From an uncultured Sulfitobacter sp. (GTDB taxonomy: Bacteria > Pseudomonadota > Alphaproteobacteria > Rhodobacterales > Rhodobacteraceae), in NCBI GenBank assembly GCA_937928635.1, contig CALFWM010000008.1, positions 124,001 through 188,000 of the forward strand: a stretch of DNA of 64,000 bases, in the 5' to 3' direction. Each line of letters begins with the position of its first letter. The first letter of the stretch is position 1. Below, piece after piece: positions 16,332 to 25,078 of the stretch. Under the pieces are notes generated by a model. It did not search any database. It saw nothing but the letters and a program-made list of their open reading frames with translations, and was not told where the DNA came from. Position numbers and translations under genes: made by a program.

Positions 16332-17333
16332 TTAAGCGGCGCGGCGGCGGCGCATCAGGCCAAAACCAGCGATCCCGGCCATCAACAGGGGCAGGGAGGC
16401 AGGCAATGGCACAGCCGCAGGACTGAGGGCTGCGCGGACTTCATCGGCAAATGCGGCTTGTGCCAGACGGTTTGGATGGATGCTGTCCGAAAACAGGAAG
16501 TCATCTGCGATGCTGAGATCCAAGGCCCCGGTTGTAGGGTCAAATACGCAATTATCGAGCGGCGTGAATACTTGGATCGAGGGTGTGCACGCATCGGTCG
16601 TGTTGGTCACGCCAATTGATCCGGGATCGGCCAAAATATCCCGCAGGAAAGCATCAAGATCAACCTCAACAATGTTCAAACCATCACCCCGCAGGACCTC
16701 AAGGTTCGCCGCCAGACGCTGATTGAACGCAAATGTCGTGGCCTGCGCCACAGGGGCAAAAGGTGACATTGAAAACAATGGTGTCAGGGACAGATCCGGC
16801 AGATTTGAGACAACAAAGTCGTCAAATTGATCCCCCAGTGCCGCAATCGCTGCGATATTGGCAGTCACAGCATCTGCGGCGTCTTCACCAACTGTGGCCG
16901 ATGTCCCGAGGTTTTGCAGCAGGTCGTTGGCCCCAAACAGAACGGAAATCAACGGATTATCCCCCACTGGGAAAGGCGCAGGCAGCCCGCTGAATGTATT
17001 GATTTGCGCGCCGAAGGTCGCAAAAGGCAGGGCCGTTGCCGGGAACTCCGGGATGTTGGTATTGTCGGGGCCCGCCGTTGCACCACCAAGCGCGAAGTTA
17101 GCGCTTGCCTTGCCCTCAGCCGCGAAATCACTTGCGATGTGTTCGGCATAGGTAATGCCGTTGGAAAACCGTCCTTCAAAACTTGGTGGCGCAAGTTCGC
17201 CAAATTTGCCGTCGTCGGTCAGGCTATCGCCAAACGCAAAATAGCTGGTGAAGGGGTCGGAGTACGTTGTTGCACTTACACTACCGGCCGTGATGGCCAG
17301 TGCAGCGCTGGCTGCGAACATAGTTAATTTCAT
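16332..17333 (-). CDS. Secreted SGNH/GDSL hydrolase with VPLPA-CTERM sorting tail
   Basis: A 333-residue exported esterase/lipase-like protein. It has a signal peptide (residues 1-21), block I FAFGDSLTD with the nucleophile Ser (about 37), block III FGANDLL, and block V DSIHPN with the catalytic Asp/His. The C terminus is AVPLPASLPLLMAG, a hydrophobic helix, and RRRRAA, which is the VPLPA variant of the PEP-CTERM exosortase signal. AGGGAGAG lies upstream of the ATG. The protein is probably processed and delivered to the cell surface or exopolysaccharide. No exosortase gene is in the window. Confidence 0.88.
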   Translation of the reverse strand: MKLTMFAASAALAITAGSVSATTYSDPFTSYFAFGDSLTDDGKFGELAPPSFEGRFSNGITYAEHIASDFAAEGKASANFALGGATAGPDNTNIPEFPATALPFATFGAQINTFSGLPAPFPVGDNPLISVLFGANDLLQNLGTSATVGEDAADAVTANIAAIAALGDQFDDFVVSNLPDLSLTPLFSMSPFAPVAQATTFAFNQRLAANLEVLRGDGLNIVEVDLDAFLRDILADPGSIGVTNTTDACTPSIQVFTPLDNCVFDPTTGALDLSIADDFLFSDSIHPNRLAQAAFADEVRAALSPAAVPLPASLPLLMAGIAGFGLMRRRRAA

Positions 17334-17443
17334 TGATTCTCTCCCTTATGTGGGAGGTATCGTAAACAAATGCTGGGCGAGCGCTTTCGTAACGTTGGGT
17401 GACTCTGGTTAACGCGCCATTCAAGACAGCGTGAGGGGGCACG

Positions 17444-17475
17444 AAAAAGGGCGCAGCTTTTGACAAGCCGCGCCC
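17444..17475 (-). terminator. Intrinsic terminator of pnp
   Basis: On the minus strand an 11-bp G/C-rich stem (one G-U pair; arms 17465-17475 and 17449-17459, 5-nt loop) is followed by TTTTT. It lies 25 nt after the pnp stop codon and is a classic Rho-independent terminator. Confidence 0.85.
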
Positions 17476-17499
17476 CATTGGCAGAACAGTCAGCGATGA

Positions 17500-19635
17500 T
17501 TATTCGTCTGCTTTCTCTTCTTTCTTCACTTCTTCGCCGGTTTCCTGATCGACAACTTTCATCGACAGGCGCACCTTGCCGCGGTCATCAAAGCCCAGCA
17601 GCTTAACCTTCACTTCCTGACCTTCTTTCAGAACGTCGGAAGGGTGGTTCAATCGGCGGTTTTCGATTTGGGACACGTGCACCAGACCGTCACGCTTGCC
17701 AAAGAAGTTCACGAAAGCACCGAAATCGACAATTTTCACAACCGTACCCGTGTAAACAGCGCCTTCCTCAGGCTCCGCTACGATGGCGTGGATCATGTCG
17801 TAGGCTTTCTTGATTGAATCGCCGTTTGGCGACGCGATCTTGATGATGCCTTCGTCGTTGATGTCCACTTTGGCGCCAGAGACTTCCACAATCTCGCGGA
17901 TGACTTTACCACCGGAACCGATGACTTCACGGATTTTATCCGTTGGCACCTGCATGGTCTCAATCCGTGGCGCGTGCTCGGAGAATTCCGCCGCACCAGA
18001 GATCGCTTTGTTCATCTCACCCAGGATATGCAAACGCCCATCCTTGGCCTGTGCCAGCGCTTTCTCCATGATCTCGGGCGTGATGCCTGCGACCTTGATG
18101 TCCATCTGCAGCGACGTGATACCGTTCTCGGTCCCAGCGACCTTAAAGTCCATGTCGCCAAGGTGATCTTCATCCCCCAGAATATCGGACAAGATCGCAT
18201 AGGAGCCGTCCTCTTCCAGGATCAGACCCATGGCCACACCGGCCACAGCGGATTTCAACGGCACACCCGCGTCCATCATGGACAAGGAACCACCACAGAC
18301 GGAAGCCATGGAAGAAGAGCCGTTGGATTCAGTGATCTCCGACACGACGCGGACCGTATAGGGGAAGTCCGTTGCCGCAGGCAGAACCGCCTGAAGCGCA
18401 CGCCATGCCAGTTTTCCGTGACCAATTTCCCGACGACCGGGAGGGCCCACGCGGCCCGCTTCACCCACTGAATAGGGAGGGAAATTATAGTGCAGCAGGA
18501 AGTTGGATTTGAAGTTGCCGTGCAGCGCGTCGATGAATTGCTCGTCGTCCCCGGTGCCCAGCGTGGTCACAACCAGACCTTGGGTTTCACCACGGGTGAA
18601 CAGGGCAGAGCCGTGCGTCCGGGGCAGAAGACCTGTCTGAGAGACGATATCGCGGATCTCGTCCGTCTTACGACCGTCAATACGCTTGCCTGTCTTCACA
18701 ACGTCACCGCGCAGAATGCCGGCTTCGAGTTTCTTCATCGCAGAACCAAGGTTGGCATCCTCAAGCTGCTCTTCGTTCAGCTTTTCCATGATCGCGTCAC
18801 GGGCGGCGGAAACGGCTGCTGTGCGCTCTTGCTTGTCGGCAATTGCGAAGGCTTTGCGCATCTCCTTTTCACCGGCTTTGGCCACGGCCTTGGACAGATC
18901 AGAATAGTCAACGGGCTGAAAATCAAAGGGTTCTTTCGCCGCGTCTTCAGCCAAATCAATGATCAGATCGATCACCGGCTGGATCTGCTCGTGGGCAAAC
19001 TTCACCGCACCGAGCATCTCTGCTTCGGTCAGCTCATAGGCTTCTGATTCAACCATCATGACGGCGTCTTTGGTGCCGGCGACAACCAGATCAAGACGCT
19101 GTTCGGGGTTCAGGCGCAAATCCTGCATGTCGTCAACGGTGGGGTTCAGGATGTATTCGCCATCCTCAAAACCAACGCGGCAGTTGGCGATCGGGCCCAT
19201 GAACGGCGCGCCGGAAATGGTCAGCGCGGCAGAGGCCGCGATCATTGCAACCATGTCAGGGTCATTGACCAGATCGTGGGACAGCACAGTACACATGACC
19301 AGAACTTCGTTTTTGAAGCCGGGCACAAAAAGCGGGCGGATCGGACGGTCGATCAGACGGGCGGTCAGCGTTTCCTTTTCGGTGGGGCGGGCCTCACGCT
19401 TGAAAAAACCACCGGGCACTTTACCGGCCGCATAATATTTCTCTTGGTAGTGAACGGTCAGTGGGAAAAAATCCTGACCCGGCTTTTGCTTACGCGCAAA
19501 CGTCACGTTTGCCATAACGCTGGTTTCACCCAACGTGGCAATCACGGAGCCGTCTGCCTGACGGGCAACCTTGCCGGTTTCGAGTGTCAGCGTTTCTTCG
19601 CCCCACTCAATTGATTTCGTCGTTACATTAAACAT
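17500..19635 (-). CDS. pnp: Polyribonucleotide nucleotidyltransferase (PNPase)
   Basis: A full-length 711-residue PNPase: two RNase PH domains with the linking helical domain, then a KH domain ([11 protein letters not shown], around 565-575) and a C-terminal S1 domain ([15 protein letters not shown] to KVRLSMK). It degrades mRNA 3' to 5' by phosphorolysis as part of the degradosome. In most alphaproteobacteria it directly follows rpsO; here rpsO lies 3.3 kb upstream on the same strand, with other genes between, so pnp probably has its own promoter in the 640-bp leader region. Confidence 0.97.
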   Translation of the reverse strand: MFNVTTKSIEWGEETLTLETGKVARQADGSVIATLGETSVMANVTFARKQKPGQDFFPLTVHYQEKYYAAGKVPGGFFKREARPTEKETLTARLIDRPIRPLFVPGFKNEVLVMCTVLSHDLVNDPDMVAMIAASAALTISGAPFMGPIANCRVGFEDGEYILNPTVDDMQDLRLNPEQRLDLVVAGTKDAVMMVESEAYELTEAEMLGAVKFAHEQIQPVIDLIIDLAEDAAKEPFDFQPVDYSDLSKAVAKAGEKEMRKAFAIADKQERTAAVSAARDAIMEKLNEEQLEDANLGSAMKKLEAGILRGDVVKTGKRIDGRKTDEIRDIVSQTGLLPRTHGSALFTRGETQGLVVTTLGTGDDEQFIDALHGNFKSNFLLHYNFPPYSVGEAGRVGPPGRREIGHGKLAWRALQAVLPAATDFPYTVRVVSEITESNGSSSMASVCGGSLSMMDAGVPLKSAVAGVAMGLILEEDGSYAILSDILGDEDHLGDMDFKVAGTENGITSLQMDIKVAGITPEIMEKALAQAKDGRLHILGEMNKAISGAAEFSEHAPRIETMQVPTDKIREVIGSGGKVIREIVEVSGAKVDINDEGIIKIASPNGDSIKKAYDMIHAIVAEPEEGAVYTGTVVKIVDFGAFVNFFGKRDGLVHVSQIENRRLNHPSDVLKEGQEVKVKLLGFDDRGKVRLSMKVVDQETGEEVKKEEKADE

Positions 19636-20277
19636 CTAGTTTTCCTGGTTAGGCGCTCATCTTGAGGGCCATTTGCATAGGGGCCGTATTGCCCCTGACC
19701 ACGGTATCTTCTTTTGTCGGCGCTGCGGTCCGGGCGCCGTCTTTCAGATGCACGCGCATCTATATGAGTTTGCCGACATTTGAAAGGGCCAGCGGTCTTG
19801 GCGCGTCGTGGTGTCTGGAAGATCGCCAAGGTGCGCGTTGAGGCCGCGGCAGGGTGACGTCTTAGACAAGTGGGTGGTTCAATACAGATTTGTGCAATGA
19901 TGTCCGGGCGATATGAAAACCTGAGCAAAATTTGACCAAAATTTATTAGACGTAACGGTTTCTCTTGGGAACCAGTGCATTGCGTTTTTTGGCTTTGGCC
20001 TCAACGTTGGGTGATTCTCTCTTTTGTCTTGTTTAGGAGTCAGTTAATCACATATTCACGCTATGGTTGCGTGGAGAAATCCACCACGAAACCACAGCCT
20101 CCGATTGAATCAAAAAGCGAAAACCTAATTTGTTAACGAAATCAGCGGGTTTTCGCCGGTCAGCTAAATGTAAAGAATGCCTAAACAATAGATTGGTGCA
20201 CAACGATGGCCTATTGCGGCTACTGTTTCCAAATGATAAAAAGTTTCCAATGTCTGTTTTTAAGAAAGGTTCAAGAC
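19636..20277. other. 642-bp intergenic region upstream of pnp and of the VPLPA-CTERM gene
   Basis: This divergent region holds the promoters of pnp (minus) and of the VPLPA-CTERM gene (plus). No convincing gene is present; a short open frame at 19623-19928 on the minus strand lacks recognisable sequence. A small GGCGC/GGCGCC hairpin lies near 19718-19737. The 16-mer at 20003-20018 recurs with one mismatch at 17391-17406, in the leader of the other VPLPA-CTERM gene. The part from about 19920 rightward is noticeably more A/T-rich than the neighbourhood. Confidence 0.5.
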
Positions 20278-20934
20278 ATGGTTAATGTCAAAACATTGGC
20301 ACTCGTAAGTGCAGTCGCTCTGGCACCTGTTGCTGGTGCCGCCGCAACTGTTACAATTGACTCGTTCGATACGTTCCAAGAAGTAGCAAACCCTGCCGGG
20401 TTTGGTCTGTCCAGCACAGGCACAGTTTCCGGCGCGGGCATCATTGGTGGTGACCGTACAACAACAGCGGCTGGTGACGGCGTTAGCCTGCCATCCCGTG
20501 CAACAACTGTTTTCGTTGACGGCGGTACTGCTGCGATCTCCAACTCTAACGGCGTTACTGGCTTCGCGCTGTTCGAATGGGACGCTGGTGGTGCAGACCT
20601 GACAGGTGGTGGCATGAACACCCAGTTCGTGCTGGATGTCATCAATGTTGACCTGAACGTCGTGTTCGACCTGACAGTTGACGGCATCACAGCAACGTCC
20701 ATTTCCACATCCTCTGCTGGTAACGTGACATGGGACTTCTCGTCCTTCGCTGGTGCTAACTTGGGTTCAGCAAGTGAGATTTCTCTGCTGGTTTCTGGTC
20801 CAACAGCTTTTGACGCAGAAATCGACTTCATCGGCGCAGCGGCAGTTCCGCTGCCAGCTGGTGGTTTGCTGCTGGGTTCCATCCTGCTGGGTGGTGGCTT
20901 CGCCGCACGTCGTAAGGCAAAAGCAAAATCATAA
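20278..20934 (+). CDS. Small exported VPLPA-CTERM surface protein
   Basis: A 218-residue protein with a signal peptide (MVNVKTLALVSAVALAPVAGAAA), a beta-rich, Ser/Thr/Gly-rich middle without recognised domain, and a C-terminal AAVPLPAGGLLLG, hydrophobic helix and ARRKAKAKS. That is the tripartite VPLPA-CTERM sorting signal handled by exosortases in Rhodobacterales. AAGAAAGG precedes ATG 20278. Codon use is skewed toward a few codons (many GCA/GCT, GGT, TCC), as in highly expressed genes. An intrinsic terminator follows. It may be an exopolysaccharide- or biofilm-associated structural protein; function unknown. Confidence 0.85.
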   Translation: MVNVKTLALVSAVALAPVAGAAATVTIDSFDTFQEVANPAGFGLSSTGTVSGAGIIGGDRTTTAAGDGVSLPSRATTVFVDGGTAAISNSNGVTGFALFEWDAGGADLTGGGMNTQFVLDVINVDLNVVFDLTVDGITATSISTSSAGNVTWDFSSFAGANLGSASEISLLVSGPTAFDAEIDFIGAAAVPLPAGGLLLGSILLGGGFAARRKAKAKS

Positions 20935-20958
20935 GCCGCAAGACTTAACGAATTGAGA

Positions 20959-20990
20959 AAGGCTGGTTCCTGAGGGAGCCAGCCTTTTTC
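20959..20990 (+). terminator. Intrinsic terminator of the VPLPA-CTERM gene
   Basis: A 10-bp stem (GGCTGGTTCC with GGAGCCAGCC, one G-U pair) with a TGAG loop is followed by TTTTTC, about 25 nt after the stop codon. Confidence 0.88.
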
Positions 20991-21022
20991 GTTTGAGTGC
21001 ATTGATATCAACGCCTTTGGCC

Positions 21023-21129
21023 TTAGAGCAGAAACACAAAAACCAGAATCAGCTAACCCTGCCTAAAGTCAAAGATTTCAACTGGTTAGGAGATGCAGTG
21101 TGTTTCAAGTCATTTGCATTTCGCTATAG
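21023..21129 (+). mobile_element. 107-bp MITE-like element, copy C
   Basis: Third copy of the element, direct relative to copy A and about 89% identical. The left terminus has decayed most; the right terminus (CATTTCGCTATAG) is intact. It lies between convergent genes, after the terminator of the VPLPA-CTERM gene and 48 nt from the amidinotransferase stop. Confidence 0.68.
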
Positions 21130-21176
21130 AAAAATGTACGACGCTGATCCGCCGCGCATTTCCTTTCAAAACTGAC

Positions 21177-22292
21177 CTAAGCGCTTAAGCTGGGGAAATA
21201 ATCCTCACACAGGCCTTCGCGGTACACATCTGCCGTACAGCAGTGCAGCCCACCCCCAAAGGCGTAGGCATCGCGCAACTCCACCTCAACAACTTCCATG
21301 CCCAGTTTGTCCATCTGTTCGGCCTGATAGACCTCTGATTTCTCGACGCAGACGGTTTTGGGGTCAAGCACAAGTACGTTCATACTGAGCCAGGTTGAGG
21401 AATAACACAGAGGCGGTGGCGTGTTATGCGCCGGTGAGGCCGCGTCCACGATCTCCCATCCGTTGTCGTTGTACATCTTGCGCTGATCCTCCGGCAGACG
21501 GCGGTGCGGGTTGTTCAGGATCAACCCCGGGCGCAAGGGTGTGAATGTCGCGTCGATGTGGATCGGGTAAGGATCGCCCGGGAAGTTCACTGAATGCACC
21601 CTGTGGTCGGGGAAATGACGGCGCAGCCATTCGATGCCCTTCAGGTTGGTGGTGAAACCATGCTGCACCACCAGATCTTTGCCAAACCGCAAGACATCTG
21701 CGGCGTCAAACAAGGGTTCTTCTTCTGTTGTCACAAAGAACTTCTCTGCCGCCCATTCCAACCGCTTGGCATTGCCGATTTTATCGCTGAGGTAATCGGG
21801 GTGGTAATCCGCATCCGTCAGACGCGGCTTGGGTGCACTTTCATGGCGGAAATTTGGATCCTCGTTGAAATATTGCTGCATCAGCGGGCGGTAATTCAAA
21901 TACTCAAACCAGCGGCAGCGATAGGACATCGTTGCCTCAAGCATCTCTGACCCCACTGTCAGCAGCACATCGCGCGGGGGCATACAGCCGAACTGACTGT
22001 CCGTGTGGAAATCAGGTGTGGTGGCGGGCAGAGCGTGATCAATACTCGTCGGGCGGTCTACGCGAATGCCGCGCGCTTTGAGTTGGGTGGCAAAATTGTC
22101 CAACAGCTCATTCGCGCGATCAATGGTTTCCTGTGGGCGGCGGCCCCATTGGCCGCGCATGTCGCTGTCTTCGGGCACTTTGGCGTCCAGCGCGGGTTCC
22201 TCGGGCGGGATGTGGCAATCATCTGCCCGGCCCACGATGACATGTTTCAGCGGGTCCCATTCGTTCCAGCTGTTTACGATTGTTTTGGCCAT
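21177..22292 (-). CDS. Amidinotransferase (glycine amidinotransferase/AGAT-like)
   Basis: A 371-residue member of the guanidino-modifying pentein superfamily. It shows the catalytic-His segment PIHIDATF and the nucleophilic Cys in GGGLHCCTADVYREG (about residue 351), matching AGAT, where arginine's amidino group is moved to glycine or another amine. GGAGGAAAA before ATG 22292 sets the start. Bacterial relatives make guanidinoacetate or act in specialised metabolism, so the acceptor is unknown. It stands alone between a VPLPA-CTERM gene and a small secreted protein, within the stretch that separates rpsO from pnp. Confidence 0.85.
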   Translation of the reverse strand: MAKTIVNSWNEWDPLKHVIVGRADDCHIPPEEPALDAKVPEDSDMRGQWGRRPQETIDRANELLDNFATQLKARGIRVDRPTSIDHALPATTPDFHTDSQFGCMPPRDVLLTVGSEMLEATMSYRCRWFEYLNYRPLMQQYFNEDPNFRHESAPKPRLTDADYHPDYLSDKIGNAKRLEWAAEKFFVTTEEEPLFDAADVLRFGKDLVVQHGFTTNLKGIEWLRRHFPDHRVHSVNFPGDPYPIHIDATFTPLRPGLILNNPHRRLPEDQRKMYNDNGWEIVDAASPAHNTPPPLCYSSTWLSMNVLVLDPKTVCVEKSEVYQAEQMDKLGMEVVEVELRDAYAFGGGLHCCTADVYREGLCEDYFPSLSA

Positions 22293-22368
22293 CTGTTTTC
22301 CTCCCCGGGCGTTCAACCCGGAATGTCGTAAGGTGATTTGTGATGCGACACAAGAGGCGGCAGAGCGA

Positions 22369-22414
22369 CCGATTTTCTCGAAAAAATCGGGCCGGAATTT
22401 TTAGAAATTCCGGC
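22369..22414. repeat. Double-hairpin repeat, copy 1
   Basis: Two hairpins side by side: CCGATTTT/AAAATCGG (22369-22390) then GCCGGAATTT/AAATTCCGGC (22391-22414). The second hairpin is nearly identical to one at 40235-40258, which is also preceded by an A/T-rich hairpin. The pair looks like a dispersed intergenic element; on the minus strand it follows the amidinotransferase start region and precedes nothing coding. Confidence 0.65.
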
Positions 22415-22444
22415 GCAGGTCAGGACGGTTGATGTTAAATGGGT

Positions 22445-22825
22445 TCAGTCGGGAAACTCAATTTCGCCGTCTGACAGATTTGACCGTGCCGCGCGCAGCA
22501 GCCACAGGCTGAACGCAGGCGTATGGCTCGACCGATGAATCCCCCAGTCCCCGTCCGTGCCGCCAATTTTGGTGTAGCTCTGCAATGCCCCACACATGGC
22601 GGTCTGCGTCTTTGGTCCCCATTTCCCATCTGGCTCCACCTGGTCCTGCTCAAACCCTTCGCGCAGGTAAAGTTGCGCGGTGAACAGCTCCTCGGGAAAG
22701 CTGCGATAGTGGCTTTCCAGATGCGCGATGGCGGCCTCAAGGTAGTCGTCAGACGTGCAGTCCGCTTGCTGCGCAATGGCGGTGCTGCCAGAAATCATGA
22801 GGATGCAGGGGATCAGGAATTTCAT
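22445..22825 (-). CDS. Small secreted protein with peptidoglycan-binding-like segment
   Basis: A 126-residue exported protein with a clear signal peptide (MKFLIPCILMISGSTAIAQQ). The central EPDGKWGPKTQTAMCGAL resembles the DGxxGxxT core of PG_binding_1 repeats, and four cysteines may form disulfides. I do not recognise the full-length family. It sits 117 nt downstream of rpsO on the same strand, separated from it by a terminator. A role at the cell wall is a guess from the motif. Confidence 0.65.
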   Translation of the reverse strand: MKFLIPCILMISGSTAIAQQADCTSDDYLEAAIAHLESHYRSFPEELFTAQLYLREGFEQDQVEPDGKWGPKTQTAMCGALQSYTKIGGTDGDWGIHRSSHTPAFSLWLLRAARSNLSDGEIEFPD

Positions 22826-22888
22826 CTGAGTCTTTGGGGTTGCAGAGGTCTGATAACAGCGTTCCACAAATCCACATCACAGACAAAG

Positions 22889-22916
22889 AAAAACCGCGCC
22901 CCTAACGAGGACGCGG
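22889..22916 (-). terminator. Intrinsic terminator of rpsO
   Basis: On the minus strand an 8-bp stem (CCGCGTCC with GGGCGCGG, one G-U pair; 7-nt loop) is followed by TTTTTC, about 25 nt after the rpsO stop. It would stop transcription before it could reach pnp, consistent with the two genes being uncoupled here. Confidence 0.82.
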
Positions 22917-22942
22917 CTCTTTGTCTCAATTATGTCCGCAGT

Positions 22943-23212
22943 TTAGCGGCGCAGGCCCAGACGTTTGATCAGGTCCTGATAGCGGGCCTCATCCTTGCCT
23001 TTGACGTAGTCCAGCAGCTTGCGGCGGGTGGCGACCATTTTCAGCAGACCGCGACGGCCATGGTTGTCTTTCTTGTGGGTCTTGAAATGCTCTGTCAGCG
23101 TCGCAATACGCGAGCTGAGGATCGCAACCTGTACCTCGGGGGAACCAGTGTCACCCTCCTTGGCACCAAATTCTTTCATGACACGTGCTTTTTCTTCAGC
23201 AGTAATCGACAT
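22943..23212 (-). CDS. rpsO: 30S ribosomal protein S15
   Basis: An 89-residue protein of the usual S15 length with the [11 protein letters not shown] segment and the conserved [15 protein letters not shown] and LDYVKGKD regions that bind 16S rRNA. Upstream AAAGGAGACC gives a strong RBS. The gene carries its own terminator and is separated from truB by three unrelated genes and from pnp by another three, unlike the common truB-rpsO-pnp order. Confidence 0.97.
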   Translation of the reverse strand: MSITAEEKARVMKEFGAKEGDTGSPEVQVAILSSRIATLTEHFKTHKKDNHGRRGLLKMVATRRKLLDYVKGKDEARYQDLIKRLGLRR

Positions 23213-23397
23213 CGGGGTCTCCTTTCGGATCAGAGTTTAAAGGTATGGCGCAGGCCGGGATGTCGTCCAGCGCAGGCCCATGGAGAAACCACCCAAAGAT
23301 CAGGAATCAACAGGTGTAGGGGGCGTATAGGCAGAAGCGGCAGGATTGGCAAAGGGTTATTGCGCACAGCCCCCAAAACCGGCCTCAAGGCCACGTG

Positions 23398-24357
23398 TCA
23401 CACAGGGATCAAACCGGTGTTTGTGGCAAGGCTAAGGGGCACCAGCGCAATATCGGCATCAGTCAGAGCACGATCGCCTGCAACCTGTGCAATCACGTGA
23501 TCGCCCAGCAGAATCTGAAACTGTCCGGCATTGTCCGGATCAGGTGTCAGGGCGACCTCAGGCTCTCTGCTTTCTTCATCTGAATCGTCCCAAACGAACA
23601 GCAAACTGTCCTCCTGGGGGGAGAAATCAGAGATCAGGGCGCTGTGACCTTGCGCGATCCAATCGCCCAATACGATTTGATCGGCGCCTGTGCCTGCATA
23701 CACAAGATCATTCTGGCCCGCGACAATTAGGTCACCCCCACCGCCGCCATTCAAAAAATCGCCATCAGAGGTGTCGCTGATGCTGGGGGCCGGTCCCTCC
23801 GCAACGCCGTTCAGCGTGTCATCGCCCCAGCCGCCAAACAGGGTGTCTTCGCCCGCGCCGCCCTCCAGCTGGTCATCACCCAATCCGCCGTGCAGGGCGT
23901 CGTCGCCCACATCACCAAACAGCGTGTCGTTGCCAGCCGATCCTTGCAGCGTGTCGTCACCGTCGTTTCCATGCAGGGTGTCGTCGTTGTTGTGACCATA
24001 AAGCGTGTCATCATCATCGCCGCCGTTTAAGGCATCATCGCCGTCTTCGCCGTGCACCTCGTCAGAACCGGCATCGCCGTTCACCGTGTCGTCGCCCGCG
24101 CCGCCAAAGGCAGTGTCGTTGCCTGCGCCGCCCTCAATCAGATCGTCGCCGCCATAACCGCCAAGCTGGTCATCACCGCCATCTCCAAGCAGCGTATCGT
24201 CATCCGCACTGCCCCCGATAATATCGCCAGGGTTTGTTTCACCTGCGGGGGCAAGGATGTCCTCCTCCTGCGGGTCCTCAGAGGTATCGTCAGGGGTGTC
24301 CACATAGGCCACGCTGCCCATCGCCACCAATCCCATCAAACTTGCCAACCACAACAT
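23398..24357 (-). CDS. RTX-type calcium-binding protein with 15 tandem nonapeptides
   Basis: A 319-residue protein. A short hydrophobic N terminus (MLWLASLMGLVAMGSVAYV) and an acidic linker lead into 15 uninterrupted GGxGxDxLx-type nonamers (about residues 48-182), such as GGAGNDTAF and GGAGDDTV. A C-terminal domain with ADQIVLGDW and LISDF..EDSLLF motifs follows, as in hemolysin-type calcium-binding proteins. RTX repeats fold into a calcium-loaded beta-roll outside the cell. GAAGGG before ATG 24357 supports the start. The typical C-terminal type I secretion signal cannot be verified by eye, and no TISS genes are adjacent. Confidence 0.85.
   Translation of the reverse strand: MLWLASLMGLVAMGSVAYVDTPDDTSEDPQEEDILAPAGETNPGDIIGGSADDDTLLGDGGDDQLGGYGGDDLIEGGAGNDTAFGGAGDDTVNGDAGSDEVHGEDGDDALNGGDDDDTLYGHNNDDTLHGNDGDDTLQGSAGNDTLFGDVGDDALHGGLGDDQLEGGAGEDTLFGGWGDDTLNGVAEGPAPSISDTSDGDFLNGGGGGDLIVAGQNDLVYAGTGADQIVLGDWIAQGHSALISDFSPQEDSLLFVWDDSDEESREPEVALTPDPDNAGQFQILLGDHVIAQVAGDRALTDADIALVPLSLATNTGLIPV
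23812..24216 (-). repeat. 15 x 27-bp coding tandem repeat (RTX nonapeptides)
   Basis: The DNA that encodes the RTX block consists of fifteen consecutive 27-bp units with variable bases but a fixed period. It lies entirely inside the open reading frame and keeps frame, so it is a protein repeat rather than a CRISPR or satellite array. Confidence 0.85.
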
Positions 24358-24447
24358 CTCAGTACCCTTCACACGCCCTGCCAAAATGGCAGAGTTCACC
24401 ACGCGGGAGCGAGCCACAGTTCCGCGGTTCAGTCAAAAGGAATATTG

Positions 24448-24966
24448 CTAACTGGTTAATGGCTGCCAGCGTTCCGGGTGCTGCACATAGGGCAGGTAAA
24501 GCGGGTGTTTTGGATGCCCCGCCTTGGTCAACCCGAGGTGAAACAGTGGCACATTCAGCAGGGCCAATTGATCTTTGACGGCACATCCCCGGTCCCGGTG
24601 CGCCCCATGCGCGCCCCAGGCCGCAATGATGTGATCGGCCCAATCTGCGCCCTCGGACAACGCCGCGTCGTTTTGTGGGCCAACCGGATCTTTGGCCTGT
24701 TTCATGTCGCGCGGATCCGTCGCGCGCCATGCAAAAATGTTGGTGACCCGAAAGGCCCCATAGCCCAGCACCCGCGCGCGTCGCTCGCAGCGTTCAACTG
24801 TGGGGTCGTTTTGCACCTCGGTCGCGGTGGAGGGGTTCAGCATCACAAACAACACGCGTTTGCCAGTTTCATCCCAGACGCGCGTTAGGCTGTAGCGATA
24901 ACGTTCACAATCGGAATACACGGCCCAGGAGGGCGCATCCCCTTTGGTATGGCTGCGGGTGATCAT
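24448..24966 (-). CDS. DUF1643 family protein
   Basis: A 172-residue cytosolic protein with the family hallmarks VLFVMLNPSTA, DPTVERCERRA and VTNIFAWRATDP. DUF1643 has no established biochemical function. ATG 24966 begins where the conserved region begins; an upstream ATG in frame is less likely. It lies 113 nt downstream of a small membrane-protein gene on the same strand, with a strong terminator overlapping its upstream region. Confidence 0.85.
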   Translation of the reverse strand: MITRSHTKGDAPSWAVYSDCERYRYSLTRVWDETGKRVLFVMLNPSTATEVQNDPTVERCERRARVLGYGAFRVTNIFAWRATDPRDMKQAKDPVGPQNDAALSEGADWADHIIAAWGAHGAHRDRGCAVKDQLALLNVPLFHLGLTKAGHPKHPLYLPYVQHPERWQPLTS

Positions 24967-25000
24967 AGTGGTCTCATGCCACCACAAACGCCCGGTCGCA

Positions 25001-25043
25001 AATAAAAACACCGCCTGCGCAAGGGAAGGTCGCAGGCGGTGTT
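25001..25043 (-). terminator. Strong intrinsic terminator of the small membrane protein gene
   Basis: On the minus strand a perfect 13-bp stem (AACACCGCCTGCG with CGCAGGCGGTGTT, 11-nt loop) is followed by TTTATTT, 36 nt after the stop of the gene at 25079. Confidence 0.9.
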
Positions 25044-25078
25044 TGGCCGGGGTGGTGGTTCGTCAGCTGCGAGAGGTG

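Noticed and set aside
19623..19928. 101-codon open frame upstream of pnp
   Set aside because: Arg/Pro-rich translation with no motif, overlapping the pnp leader.
23812..24216. Regular 27-bp periodicity suggesting a CRISPR or satellite array
   Set aside because: The period encodes RTX nonapeptides in frame; repeat units vary at synonymous positions and there are no spacers.
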